Assembly (NCBI GenBank): GCA_964496505.1
Contig: CAZBZV010000053.1
Coordinates: forward strand, 1-28,015
DNA length: 28,015 bases
Direction of reading: 5' to 3'
Source of the DNA: JAABVY01 sp964496505
GTDB taxonomy: Bacteria > Zixibacteria > MSB-5A5 > JAABVY01
The notes under the pieces are model-generated. The model was not told the origin of the DNA, made no database searches, and worked only from the letters and a program-made list of their open reading frames with translations. Shown here piece by piece: positions 1-8,037 of this stretch. Positions within the stretch are counted from its first letter, which is position 1. The number at the start of each line of letters is the position of its first letter. A program made the translations under genes and the position numbers.

Positions 1-53
1 AAAGTGTTACCCATGTGATCGGTCTTTTCTGTTACCTATGTCTTGTTCGTACA
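1..53. mobile_element. Putative insertion-sequence end (partial)
   Basis: The first 53 bases differ from the FHA-GAF gene they abut and contain two near-identical 11-base direct repeats, GTTACCCATGT (6-16) and GTTACCTATGT (31-41). Repeated sites of this kind are typical transposase-binding sites at IS ends. Read on the minus strand the putative terminus begins TGTACGAACAAG at 53, and a TGT...ACA terminus is common in IS3/IS481-like elements. The GAF reading frame loses family-like sequence exactly here and stops 15 codons later. No transposase is inside the window, so the family is a guess. Confidence 0.45.
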
Positions 54-603
54 ATACCATGATTACCACAATTCTGTCGGCGGGAATAATCTTGCATATC
101 AATTCCAGCGCCTTATCCAGAAGCACATCTTTGGGCTCATCCGAGCCCAGAAGCTTGGCCATATCGAAAATCGTAGGCATAAGCTCGGGAATTTCGGAGA
201 GTTTCTGGGGCAGGGGACGCATGGTTTCGTCAAGCGGCATGAAGATCGAGTTCTCGGGCACATCCCCGGTAAAGGAAATCCGCTGGCTGCTGACATCCTC
301 CTTCTCCGACAGGTCGCTGTCCTTGATCTTGAACTCGGTCAGGCCGAACATGATATTGTCGCCCGCGGAGAGCTCGGTGGGATTTTCTATTTTGCGTCCA
401 TTGACAATCGTGCCGTTACGGCTGCCGATATCATCGATTACAATTTCACCCGATTCTTTGACCTCAAGCCTGGCATGCTTTCCGGACACGGTTTTGTGGA
501 CGATGCAGATATCAGCTTTCTTGCTCCGGCCGATTTGGTATTCGCCAGGCGCGAGATCGAAGCTGTAGTATTTATTTCCGTCAGTCCCGACTAATTTCAG
601 CAT
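7..603 (-). CDS. FHA domain protein with truncated GAF domain (likely IS-interrupted)
   Basis: The N-terminal ~95 residues form a forkhead-associated (phosphothreonine-binding) domain. The GR-S-H-NG signature is visible as YQIGRSKK, SGKHARLE and DIGSRNGTIVNG. A linker follows, and from about residue 150 the start of a GAF sensor domain (LDKALELICKIIPADRIVVIM). GAF domains run about 130-150 residues, but this protein ends roughly 20 residues after the match begins to look real. Its last 15 residues (LYEQDIGNRKDRSHG) are encoded by the putative IS end at 1-53. FHA-GAF proteins usually continue into a cyclase, sigma-54 activator or kinase output, which is missing here. The native function, phospho-dependent signalling, is probably lost or altered. 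The start ATG at 601-603 fits the FHA fold. Confidence 0.75.
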   Translation of the reverse strand: MLKLVGTDGNKYYSFDLAPGEYQIGRSKKADICIVHKTVSGKHARLEVKESGEIVIDDIGSRNGTIVNGRKIENPTELSAGDNIMFGLTEFKIKDSDLSEKEDVSSQRISFTGDVPENSIFMPLDETMRPLPQKLSEIPELMPTIFDMAKLLGSDEPKDVLLDKALELICKIIPADRIVVIMVLYEQDIGNRKDRSHG

Positions 604-969
604 ATTGACCCTATCGTAAAAAGCTTTAATTGCCCAAAGGTGAAGGATAATAACTCAAAAAGATAACAATATTTATGAAATTTTCAATATTAATATCGTG
701 TTAGCGAAAATCGGGTAATCTGTGGCATATTTTGTTCCGGCAGGAAGGGATTCCTGCCGGCGCTTTTTACAACTGGGAATTATGAGACATGCTCGGGATT
801 CCTGCCGGCGCTTTTTGAAAGCCCTTCAGATAAACCGCCGGGAATGGGTTCCCGGCGGCACATTTAGGGACTTTATGCTCGTGAACGGGATTCCTATCGA
901 AAAATAAGCTACAACATGTGCCGTCGGGTTCCCTAACCTGACGGGAAACACCGCCGGATCAAATCCTGC
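604..969. repeat. Intergenic stretch with a family of short stem-loop repeats
   Basis: No credible gene is present between the FHA gene and the pyrE promoter. The stretch carries three hairpins of the same design, a 10-bp stem with a 4-base loop: 737-746/751-760 (CCGGCAGGAA stem), 835-844/849-858 (CCGCCGGGAA stem) and 921-930/935-944 (CCGTCGGGTT stem with one G-U pair). The segment 747-768 is repeated exactly at 795-816 as a 22-base direct repeat ending in CGCTTTTT. The first hairpin plus T-run looks like a terminator, but no plus-strand gene lies upstream, so a dispersed REP-like element is more likely. A 61-residue ORF at 722-907 is just the repeats in one frame. Confidence 0.7.
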
Positions 970-998
970 TTGACAGATATACGGGGATAGTTTATCCT
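970..998 (+). promoter_or_regulatory. Predicted sigma-70-type promoter of pyrE
   Basis: A consensus -35 box TTGACA (970-975) is separated by exactly 17 bases from TATCCT (993-998). Transcription would start near 1005, giving a leader of about 30 bases with the AAAGGA ribosome site at 1023-1028. The leader is too short for a classical attenuator. Confidence 0.6.
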
Positions 999-1036
999 GT
1001 CTGAAAAATTTATCTGCACCCGAAAGGATAAGCACA

Positions 1037-1606
1037 ATGCCTGATATTTTAAATCTTTCTCTTGATGAAGCGCGTGCGAAATTAATGGAGATCGTGAATG
1101 AAAAAGCGGTCTTTAAAGGAGATTTTACGCTCGCTTCGGGACAGAAGTCCAACTATTACATCGACGGCAAGTTTATCTCGCTGACCTCGGACGGCCTGGC
1201 ATATTTCGCCAAGGTTATCCTTGAGATGATAAAGGATGACGGCGTGAAATATATCGGCGGCCCCACTCTGGGCGCCGATCCGATTATCGGCGGCACGGTT
1301 GCCATGTCGCATCTGATCGGCAGACCTCTGGACGGTTTCATCATCCGCAAGGAGCAGCGCGATCACGGGCGCATGCGCATGATCGAAGGCCCTCTCAAGG
1401 AGGGGCAGAAGGTGATAATTGTGGAAGATGTTACCACCACCGGCGGCTCGGTCCTGAGGGGTATTAAACGAGTGGAGGAGATGGGCTGCGAGGTGGTTAA
1501 GGTGATCTGCCTGGTTGACCGCCTTCAGGGGGCATCGGAGAATTTCGAAAAAGAAGGCTACAATTTCACCCCCATTTTCAGGGTCAACGAGCTCGATATC
1601 GATTGA
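1037..1606 (+). CDS. pyrE: Orotate phosphoribosyltransferase
   Basis: This cytosolic enzyme of pyrimidine biosynthesis joins orotate to PRPP to give orotidine 5'-monophosphate. The PRPP-binding motif is clear at residues 126-138 (VIIVEDVTTTGGS), and the catalytic-loop signature KEQRDHGR lies at 105-112. The N-terminal LASGQKSNYYIDGK is the usual orotate/PRPP contact region. At 189 residues the length is normal. The ATG at 1037 has AAAGGA eight bases upstream and a good promoter at 970-998. The gene is monocistronic here. Its TGA stop is immediately followed by the stop codon of the opposing metallo-beta-lactamase gene, with no terminator hairpin between them. Confidence 0.96.
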   Translation: MPDILNLSLDEARAKLMEIVNEKAVFKGDFTLASGQKSNYYIDGKFISLTSDGLAYFAKVILEMIKDDGVKYIGGPTLGADPIIGGTVAMSHLIGRPLDGFIIRKEQRDHGRMRMIEGPLKEGQKVIIVEDVTTTGGSVLRGIKRVEEMGCEVVKVICLVDRLQGASENFEKEGYNFTPIFRVNELDID

Positions 1607-2623
1607 TCACATAAACAGATCGTAATTGCCCGAAGCCGAGGGGAAGATCCTGCCTTTGTCCTCGAGGTCGATAGTGGCGCCCTTGCCCAGATAACGGGCG
1701 TCAAATCCACGGCGGCGCAAATCCTCGGCGAATTCCGGAAAGCCATGCAGGGTCAGAACCTTGTCCGGATTGGCCTCCTCCACATAGCGGATCAGGTCGT
1801 TATAGTCGGCATGATCTGAAAGCGGTATAACGACATCGGCGCTGGTCCTGAATCGAGAGGATTTGTCCATACCCCAGCCGGAGAGAAAACACACTCGTTT
1901 AGGGTAAATCATGTTAAAAAGCGACTTGTATTTCTTGAAGTAGGGCGGGAAAACCACCACCTTGCCCTTGAAATCCTTCTCATGCAGGGGATGCAGGTTT
2001 TTGAACTTTACGCCGCAGCGTTCATAAAGCTGGCAGAAATTATGGACATTATGCTCGGCATAGAGCTCGAATCCGAAATCGCCCAGAATTTTGATCGCCT
2101 CCTGCGCCTTGCCAAGTGAATATGCCAGAATAATCGGCACCTGGTTGGATAGCAGGGTCTTTTGCACGAAAGTAATGAGCTGATCGACCACCTTGTCGCG
2201 TTCCGGGAAAACATAGCGGGGATCGCCGTAAGTAGATTCCATAATGAGTATATCGGTATCGATAATCTCGGCCGGCGGCGTGGTCTCGCATCCGGTCAGC
2301 TTAAAATCGCCGGTGTAGACGATCTTGGTACCGCCTTTGTCGATTTTTATCTGAGCGCAACCCAGAATATGCCCGGACGAAAACAGCTCCACGGAAAAGC
2401 CGCCGAAATCAACGGGCTGATTGTATCCCAGCGCCCGGGCTTTGGTGCGTTTATAGCGCTGGTTGAAGAACAGAATCGTCTCCGGCGTCGCCAGAATTTT
2501 CTTGTGCGAGGCTATGTGATCGGTATGGGCATGCGATACGAATGAGAATTCCGCCTTGCGGTGCGCATCGATATTGAATTCCAGCCCTTCGATCTCGATC
2601 CCGTTGTTGAATGTAAGCTGCAT
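1607..2623 (-). CDS. MBL-fold beta-CASP-like nuclease (mRNA 3'-end processing / Snm1-YSH1 type)
   Basis: This is a metallo-beta-lactamase fold hydrolase of 338 residues. Metal-binding motifs are visible in order: HAHTDH (31-36), SSGHILG, the YTGDF aspartate, and SDHAD near residue 270. ESTYGD, PLSDHAD and VLTLHG resemble the A-C motifs of beta-CASP nucleases (CPSF-73, Snm1, and the exonucleases linked to bacterial DNA ligases). The histidine in the last motif is seen in both RNA- and DNA-acting bacterial members, so the substrate cannot be settled. No ligase gene is nearby. The gene starts 14 bases after the DUF355 gene stop, so it is probably its operon partner. The ribosome site (AGAAAG) is weak, which suits translational coupling. 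Confidence 0.85.
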   Translation of the reverse strand: MQLTFNNGIEIEGLEFNIDAHRKAEFSFVSHAHTDHIASHKKILATPETILFFNQRYKRTKARALGYNQPVDFGGFSVELFSSGHILGCAQIKIDKGGTKIVYTGDFKLTGCETTPPAEIIDTDILIMESTYGDPRYVFPERDKVVDQLITFVQKTLLSNQVPIILAYSLGKAQEAIKILGDFGFELYAEHNVHNFCQLYERCGVKFKNLHPLHEKDFKGKVVVFPPYFKKYKSLFNMIYPKRVCFLSGWGMDKSSRFRTSADVVIPLSDHADYNDLIRYVEEANPDKVLTLHGFPEFAEDLRRRGFDARYLGKGATIDLEDKGRIFPSASGNYDLFM

Positions 2624-2637
2624 TCGAGAAATTCTTT

Positions 2638-3120
2638 CTATTTTTTGTAGCCGATTTTGCGCAGGAATTCCCTGCGGGTTTTCTTGTGCTCCTCGCCTTC
2701 GACACCCAGCGGGGTCAGTCCGTCAACCACGCCCATAACACCTCGTCCAACCTCGGTTTCGGCCACAATCACCTCAACCGGATTAGCGGTAGCGCAGAAA
2801 ATCCTGCATACCTCGGGGCAGGCCTTGATCTGGTTAAGCACGTTAATAGGGAAGGCATTTCCAAGAAAGATCAGAAAAGAGTGACCGCATTTTACCTTCA
2901 GCATATTATCCGCGGCCAGCTTGATAAGATCGTCATCGGTGCCGGTGGTACGGATCAGCCGTTCCTGCGAGGCCTCACAGAAGGCCATGCCGAACTTGAT
3001 ACCGGGCACAGCGCCAACCATGATTTCGTAGATGTCCTCGACCGACTTGATGAAATGTGTCATGCCGAAGATCAGGTTTAATTCTTTGGGATTGTCTATT
3101 TTGACTACATGAGTTTCCAC
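2638..3120 (-). CDS. Adenosine-specific kinase family protein (DUF355)
   Basis: The 160-residue sequence matches the small, highly conserved DUF355/PF04008 family along its whole length. Hallmarks are VPGIKFGMAFCEAS, AGHSF-like CGHSFLIF, PINVLNQIK, PEVCRIFCATANPVEVIVAET and a C-terminal REFLRKIGYKK. An archaeal member was characterised structurally as adenosine-binding, which gives the family its name; the physiological reaction is poorly known. The start is GTG at 3118-3120 with AAGGAG seven bases upstream. It lies between the HEAT-cyclophilin gene (37-base gap) and the MBL nuclease gene (14-base gap), so all three are probably cotranscribed. No functional link between them is evident. Confidence 0.88.
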   Translation of the reverse strand: METHVVKIDNPKELNLIFGMTHFIKSVEDIYEIMVGAVPGIKFGMAFCEASQERLIRTTGTDDDLIKLAADNMLKVKCGHSFLIFLGNAFPINVLNQIKACPEVCRIFCATANPVEVIVAETEVGRGVMGVVDGLTPLGVEGEEHKKTRREFLRKIGYKK

Positions 3121-3157
3121 TGCAGACTCCTTTTATATAATACGATATCCTTCCATG

Positions 3158-5140
3158 CTATTTATCCTCGGGATAGATAATTTCTATGGAATTTACCTTA
3201 TCCCCGACCAGAATTCTGTCCACAATCCGCAAACCATAGATCACCTGCCCGAATGCTGTATAGCGCGCGTTCAGATGCGGCTGGGGTGAATGGCAGATAA
3301 ACCACTGGCTGCCGCCGGTGTCCTTGCCTGCATGCGCCATCCCCATTGTTCCGGCGGTGTATTCATGGCGGTTAAACTCGCTGCGGATGGTATATCCAGG
3401 TCCTCCGAAACCATCCCCATGCGGATCACCGGCCTGGATCACGAAATTGGGCACCACCCTGTGGAAAATAACATCGTCGTAGAATCCTGATTCGGCCAGC
3501 TTGATAAAATTCGAGACTGTTTTGGGGGTCTTGTCGTATAAAAGCTCCACCCTGATCTGTCCCCTGTCGGTATTGATTTCCGCAATCGGATTTTCGTCAA
3601 AGCGGCCGTAGAAATCATCATAGGTCGAAACCGTAATCATCGGGTCGAAATATCCCAGATGGTCTGACTTGTCCACCCCGGTCATGGCGAATATATCTAT
3701 CGCCAGCTTGCGCACATTGCGGTCGTTATCTTCGAGAGCTTTGTTCAAAAGCTCGAGGATATTTTCATCGGCAATCTGGCTGTCTACCACCCAGCCGTTC
3801 AGATTATACAGAATCGAAAACCTGAAATTAGCGTCGGCATGATCCAGTTGATCCTCATAGATATCCAGAATCTTTTCTGTGAACTGATCCAGCTTGAGTT
3901 TGGTAATGAGCTCAATTGCCGAGGTGACAACCGCCGGATCGGGATCGCCGAGCGCATCCCCCAGATACCGCTCCATTTCCACGAAATCAAATTCAGCCAG
4001 ACTGTAGAGGGCAGCGGTTCGAACGCGATGATCAGGATCGGCCAACAGTTTCTCCAGAAGATTGGCGGCCTCGGGTGTTTTGATATATTCCAGGGCTTCA
4101 GCCGATTTCATACGCAGGTACCAGTCGTAGTTTTCGAGTTCGGACATAAGGATATTCATCAATTTGGTCCGGTCCAGTTGCGCCAGCGCAATCAATGCCT
4201 CGCCTCTTAAGAATTTTTCCTCGTGATTCAAAAAAGGCTGTATTTTCGGGAATAGCGCCTCCATCTCGAATTTGCCGATCAGACTCAGACCCATGCCTGT
4301 TACCAGCGGATGTTCTCTTGCGGCCAATAGATTCATAAGCGCCTTTATAATCCTTCTGTCTCCAACTTCCATAATGGCCCGCAGGATACTGGCCTTGACC
4401 TCCCATTCACGGTCGCGTGAAAGCTGATTGGAGAGAGCCATGAGCGAGGCCGAGTCCTTTATCGCACGCAGACCTTCGGCGGCATACATGCGTATTTCCG
4501 GGATGGTATCCTTCAGACGGAAGCGCAGATTGCCAGCCGCCGATTCGGCCTCCAGCCGTCTCAGGGCATATACTGCGGCTTCTTCGACAAACTCCACGCT
4601 GTCAGTTACCATCTCCTTCAGAAGTTCAACTGCGGTATCGGCATCTGCACGCCAGAGACCTTCGGCGGCCCAGGCGCGGTGCTCCGGGATTGTATCGCGC
4701 GCGAAGCTCATCAACGCATTTACAGCGCTGTCGCCGCCCATTTTGCCGAGCGCGATTGCGGCCTGATGCACAACATGCGAGTCGGGATCGAATAGAAGCG
4801 GGATAACCTTCTCTGAATAGAGGCTGTCGCCGATCAGTCCCAATGCAAAGACTGCTTCGATTCGGACATCTGTCTCAGGATCATTCAGAAGATCGGCAAT
4901 ATAGGCCGAGGCGCCCTCGGGCTCGATCATCCCCAGGGCATAGCAGGTGCGTGCACGTATCTCCGGATTGTCATCGTTGAGGTATGTGTACAGAAGCGTA
5001 TCCGCCTGGCGTTGGTCCTCCCAGATGGCTATCTGTACATTTTTATCGGATGGAATTCCGGCTTTGTCTTCATCTCCGCCGCATCCTGCAATTAAAAGTA
5101 TGCTGATAGTAATAAAAATCGCTGCAAATACTCTATTCAT
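3158..5140 (-). CDS. HEAT-repeat lipoprotein fused to a cyclophilin-type peptidyl-prolyl isomerase
   Basis: Residues 1-20 are a lipoprotein signal with lipobox LIAGC (lipidated Cys20), so the protein sits in an outer- or inner-membrane leaflet facing the periplasm. Residues ~40-500 are a run of HEAT/PBS-type alpha-helical repeats (for example DDNPEIRARTCYALGMI, DPETDVRIEAVFALGLI, DPDHRVRTAALYSLAEF). Residues ~519-660 are a cyclophilin domain with FHRVVPNFVIQAGDP (catalytic Arg, Phe and Gln kept) and GSQWFICHSPQPHLNARYTAFGQV. The Trp of human CypA is His here, as in many bacterial cyclophilins. A role as scaffold and prolyl isomerase for folding exported proteins is inferred. ATG at 5138-5140 follows GGGG six bases upstream. 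It is the first gene of the operon. Confidence 0.92.
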   Translation of the reverse strand: MNRVFAAIFITISILLIAGCGGDEDKAGIPSDKNVQIAIWEDQRQADTLLYTYLNDDNPEIRARTCYALGMIEPEGASAYIADLLNDPETDVRIEAVFALGLIGDSLYSEKVIPLLFDPDSHVVHQAAIALGKMGGDSAVNALMSFARDTIPEHRAWAAEGLWRADADTAVELLKEMVTDSVEFVEEAAVYALRRLEAESAAGNLRFRLKDTIPEIRMYAAEGLRAIKDSASLMALSNQLSRDREWEVKASILRAIMEVGDRRIIKALMNLLAAREHPLVTGMGLSLIGKFEMEALFPKIQPFLNHEEKFLRGEALIALAQLDRTKLMNILMSELENYDWYLRMKSAEALEYIKTPEAANLLEKLLADPDHRVRTAALYSLAEFDFVEMERYLGDALGDPDPAVVTSAIELITKLKLDQFTEKILDIYEDQLDHADANFRFSILYNLNGWVVDSQIADENILELLNKALEDNDRNVRKLAIDIFAMTGVDKSDHLGYFDPMITVSTYDDFYGRFDENPIAEINTDRGQIRVELLYDKTPKTVSNFIKLAESGFYDDVIFHRVVPNFVIQAGDPHGDGFGGPGYTIRSEFNRHEYTAGTMGMAHAGKDTGGSQWFICHSPQPHLNARYTAFGQVIYGLRIVDRILVGDKVNSIEIIYPEDK

Positions 5141-5274
5141 TGAAATCCCCTTACCTGTTTTTTATTAAATTAATTAGGCCAGACAGGATTTCAAGTAATA
5201 AATAAAATTTTAGATGATTTTGTAATTGTAGAGCGGATAATCCCTTATGATTTTGTATTTTCGAAAAATCAGCC

Positions 5275-5303
5275 TTGCACTCGGAAAACTTATTCTGTTA
5301 ATT
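5275..5303 (+). promoter_or_regulatory. Possible promoter of the 2-hydroxyacid dehydrogenase gene
   Basis: TTGCAC (5275-5280) and TTAATT (5298-5303) are 17 bases apart in the AT-rich gap between two divergent genes. The -10 is a poor match to TATAAT. Confidence 0.35.
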
Positions 5304-5329
5304 CAGGTCAAATAAAGGAGGCCCTGTAT

Positions 5330-6304
5330 ATGTCTTTGTCGGTATTTTTACTGGAGCAGTATGAAGATGATTTCGTGGCAAAGTTGCGCAAAAAATTGAT
5401 TCCCGAGGTTGACCTGTATTATGGGGAGGAAATTCCCGATCCGGCCGAGTATGAAATCCTGGTCGTGGGAGTGCCGGAAGAGAAGCATCTGACCTCCAGC
5501 TCCAAACTGCATACGCTGATAATCCCCTGGGCCGGGCTTCCCACACGGACGCGTGAACTGCTTCTGGAAAAGCCTGATTTAAACGTACACAACCTTCACT
5601 ACAACGATATTCCCGTGGCCGAGACAGCCTTTGCGCTTCTGCTTTCGGCCGCCAAGTATATTATACCTATTGACCGCCGTTTCCGTCATCATGACTGGCG
5701 TCCGCGTTACAATCCGTATCCCGCAGTGCTTTTGAATGGCAAAAATGCCCTGGTACTGGGCTACGGCGCTATTGGAAAGCAGATTGCAAAGCTGTGCAAG
5801 GGCTTTGGTCTGAATGTGAAGGCGGTTAAACGGAATGTGGATAAGAAATCCGATGATGTGGCCGAGATATTTTCGATCGACAAAATTTTATATCTGCTTC
5901 CCGACACCAATGTTCTTTTCATTTCTTTGCCGATGACTCCCGATACCAAGGGGCTGATCGGGAAAAAGGAGCTGGGACTTCTGCCCGACCGTGCCATAAT
6001 CGTGAACATCGCACGCGGCCCGATTATTGATGAAGAAGCGCTTTATAACGAGCTTTACGGCGAACGGCTTATTGCGGGGCTGGATGTCTGGTATCACTAT
6101 CCACGCACTCAGGAGGCTCATAGGTATCATGAGCCCTCGGATTTCGATTTCCATCATCTGGACAATGTTGTTATGACGCCGCATCTGGCCGAGCGCTCGG
6201 ATAAATCGAGCGATATGAATGTCGATTCGCTGGCCGAAATATTGAACAAAGCCGCCAGGGGCGAGGAGCTTCCGAACAGGGTCGATCCGGAACGTGGTTA
6301 CTAA
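5330..6304 (+). CDS. D-isomer-specific 2-hydroxyacid dehydrogenase family protein
   Basis: This is a 324-residue cytosolic NAD(P)-dependent oxidoreductase of the D-2-hydroxyacid dehydrogenase/phosphoglycerate dehydrogenase superfamily. The Rossmann motif GYGAIG is at 144-149, the catalytic arginine in NIARGPIIDEEAL (Arg229) and the catalytic histidine in MTPHLAE (His285). The acid/base-relay glutamate, normally in an FxxEP motif after ALDV, is absent: the stretch reads GLDVWYHYP with Tyr257 at that position. The substrate is therefore unclear; formate dehydrogenases of this superfamily also lack this Glu, but this protein does not resemble them otherwise. AAAGGAGG at 5314-5321 is an excellent ribosome site for the ATG at 5330. 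Confidence 0.85.
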   Translation: MSLSVFLLEQYEDDFVAKLRKKLIPEVDLYYGEEIPDPAEYEILVVGVPEEKHLTSSSKLHTLIIPWAGLPTRTRELLLEKPDLNVHNLHYNDIPVAETAFALLLSAAKYIIPIDRRFRHHDWRPRYNPYPAVLLNGKNALVLGYGAIGKQIAKLCKGFGLNVKAVKRNVDKKSDDVAEIFSIDKILYLLPDTNVLFISLPMTPDTKGLIGKKELGLLPDRAIIVNIARGPIIDEEALYNELYGERLIAGLDVWYHYPRTQEAHRYHEPSDFDFHHLDNVVMTPHLAERSDKSSDMNVDSLAEILNKAARGEELPNRVDPERGY

Positions 6305-6346
6305 ATTCGGCTATCCGCATCAGATGGTTGAATGATTATAAATCTC

Positions 6347-6376
6347 TTGCGGCAAATAGGTACTTATTTTTAAATA
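6347..6376 (+). promoter_or_regulatory. Weak candidate promoter for the two-lipoprotein operon
   Basis: TTGCGG (6347-6352) and TAAATA (6371-6376) are 18 bases apart, upstream of the AAAGGGG ribosome site at 6391. The match is moderate. Confidence 0.25.
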
Positions 6377-6404
6377 TGAAAACTCTAAACAAAGGGGAAT
6401 TATT

Positions 6405-6968
6405 ATGTCAGTGAAGTTATTTCGTTGGATTTTCGTGTTTATGCTGCTTTCTGCTTTAGTGATAGCAGCATGTCAATCCGATCAAACTGATACCGCCGCC
6501 GGCGCCGGTTCAGAACCGGAAATAAACGAAGCGATGGTAGAAAGGGTCAAGAGCTTATGGCTCGAGGCCCAGAATGAGAAAAAGCTTGAACTTCTGGACA
6601 GCCTTTACACACCGGAGTCGGCTATCCAGATAGCAGGCGCTCAGAAAGATATTTGCGGAACTCCCATGGCGAAGCAATATTACAAAAGAGTCCATGAGGC
6701 CTTTCCTGATCTTAAATTTGAAATTGATGACGTTCGCCCTGCAGGAGATTGGATTGTCTGGAAATGGAAAATGCAGGGTACCAATACCGGAGAGTTTCGT
6801 GGTATGGAGCCAACCGGAAAAGAGGTAGTGATCTACGGTGTGACAATCAACAGGTTTGAAGATGGAATGGTATCGGAAGAATGGGCATATTTTGATGTTG
6901 CAGATTTTTATCAGCAGCTTGGTTTTGAACTCGTGCCACCCCAGCCCGAAAGCGAGGAGGAGAATTAA
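6405..6968 (+). CDS. Lipoprotein with SnoaL-like (NTF2-fold) domain
   Basis: Residues 1-23 are a lipoprotein signal ending VIAAC (lipidated Cys23). A short low-complexity linker follows, then a SnoaL/ester-cyclase-like cone-fold domain from about residue 45. The diagnostic stretches are the helix AMVERVKSLWLEA, YYKRVHEAFPDLKFEIDD, and TGEFRGMEPTGKEV followed by INRFEDGMVSEEWAYFD. In this fold the pocket binds small hydrophobic or polycyclic molecules, but many members have no known activity. A periplasmic location is predicted. AAAGGGG lies eight bases before the ATG. The next lipoprotein begins six bases after its stop, so the two are probably one operon. Confidence 0.85.
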   Translation: MSVKLFRWIFVFMLLSALVIAACQSDQTDTAAGAGSEPEINEAMVERVKSLWLEAQNEKKLELLDSLYTPESAIQIAGAQKDICGTPMAKQYYKRVHEAFPDLKFEIDDVRPAGDWIVWKWKMQGTNTGEFRGMEPTGKEVVIYGVTINRFEDGMVSEEWAYFDVADFYQQLGFELVPPQPESEEEN

Positions 6969-6974
6969 ATATTT

Positions 6975-7994
6975 ATGAAATCACATCTTCTGAATCTTTG
7001 TATGGGGGTAATAATATCGCTGGCATTTCTTGCCGCATGCAGTGATGACAGCTCCGGGCCGGATAATGGGGAAGTGCTGTATCCCGAATGTACAAAGTCC
7101 GATCCGGGCCGTACCGATATGCATACACCGCAATCCATGGTAGATGATTGGGGCGATCCAGCTCGTCTGGATGAGACAATCAACACCCCCTGCCCGGAGG
7201 ATGCTGTCGAGATTTCCGCAGACGGACGTTACCTCTACTTCATGTTCACTTCCGATATCCTTGAAAACATGACCCCCGCGGAAATCCTTTCAAAGGAGAA
7301 CAATACTTATCGTGCCGAAAGAATCGGAGGGCCGGATGAATTCGACCAGCCGGTCTTCTTCGATCTGGGCAAGGGCACTGCCGGATCGCTTGACGGCGAG
7401 TTGAGTTTCAGTCCCGACGGCAGTAAGGTCTATTTCCATTCCAACCGTCCCGAAAATACGGGCTACAACAACACGCCGTATTATGACGATTTTCTGGATA
7501 TCTATGTGGCCGAGATAACAGGCGGCGAGGCAGGAGTTGCGGAGAATTTGGGTCCGCCGGTTAATTCGGTATATCCTGACGGAGAGCATGCTATCCATCC
7601 CGACGGCGTTACGCTTTATTTCACGTCGCTGAAACCTGTCGGCGAGGGCGGTGCGGATATATGGCGCTCACGCTTTGTGGGCGATGCGTGGCAGGAACCG
7701 GTGAATCTGGGATCGCCTGTCAACTCGGCCAGTGATGATCTCCAGCCGACATTTACCGCCGACGGTGATACAATGTATTTCGCCTCCGACCGTAATGCTC
7801 TGATCGGCATGGCCATATTTCGCTCTGTGTGGGATGGCAACTCATGGGATGAGCCGGAGCTTGTGATTCAGGGGATCGTGGGCGAGCCCTCGCTTACCGC
7901 CGACGGCACACTTTTGTATTTCGTGCATGTGCTTTCGGATTTGGACGGCACGTTCGATGCGGATATCTGGTATTGCGAGAGGATTGGAGAATAG
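6975..7994 (+). CDS. PD40 (WD40-like/TolB-type) beta-propeller lipoprotein
   Basis: A lipoprotein signal ends at FLAAC (lipidated Cys22). The rest of the 339 residues is a series of PD40-type propeller blades recognisable by S/D-P/A-DG-x-x-[LV]YF motifs: ISADGRYLYFMF, FSPDGSKVYFHS, IHPDGVTLYFTS, FTADGDTMYFAS and LTADGTLLYFVH. Such TolB-like proteins are periplasmic or surface scaffolds; no enzymatic residues are evident. The GAGGAGGAG ribosome site lies inside the end of the preceding gene (about 6954-6962), implying translational coupling with the SnoaL-like lipoprotein. Confidence 0.88.
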   Translation: MKSHLLNLCMGVIISLAFLAACSDDSSGPDNGEVLYPECTKSDPGRTDMHTPQSMVDDWGDPARLDETINTPCPEDAVEISADGRYLYFMFTSDILENMTPAEILSKENNTYRAERIGGPDEFDQPVFFDLGKGTAGSLDGELSFSPDGSKVYFHSNRPENTGYNNTPYYDDFLDIYVAEITGGEAGVAENLGPPVNSVYPDGEHAIHPDGVTLYFTSLKPVGEGGADIWRSRFVGDAWQEPVNLGSPVNSASDDLQPTFTADGDTMYFASDRNALIGMAIFRSVWDGNSWDEPELVIQGIVGEPSLTADGTLLYFVHVLSDLDGTFDADIWYCERIGE

Positions 7995-8037
7995 AAATTC
8001 GATTTTATATGCCATGGGGAACCCTTTCCGGAGGGAT

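Noticed and set aside
722..907. 61-residue ORF with repeated 'RDSCRRFL'
   Set aside because: It is a translation of the direct repeats and hairpins; no ribosome site and no conserved feature.
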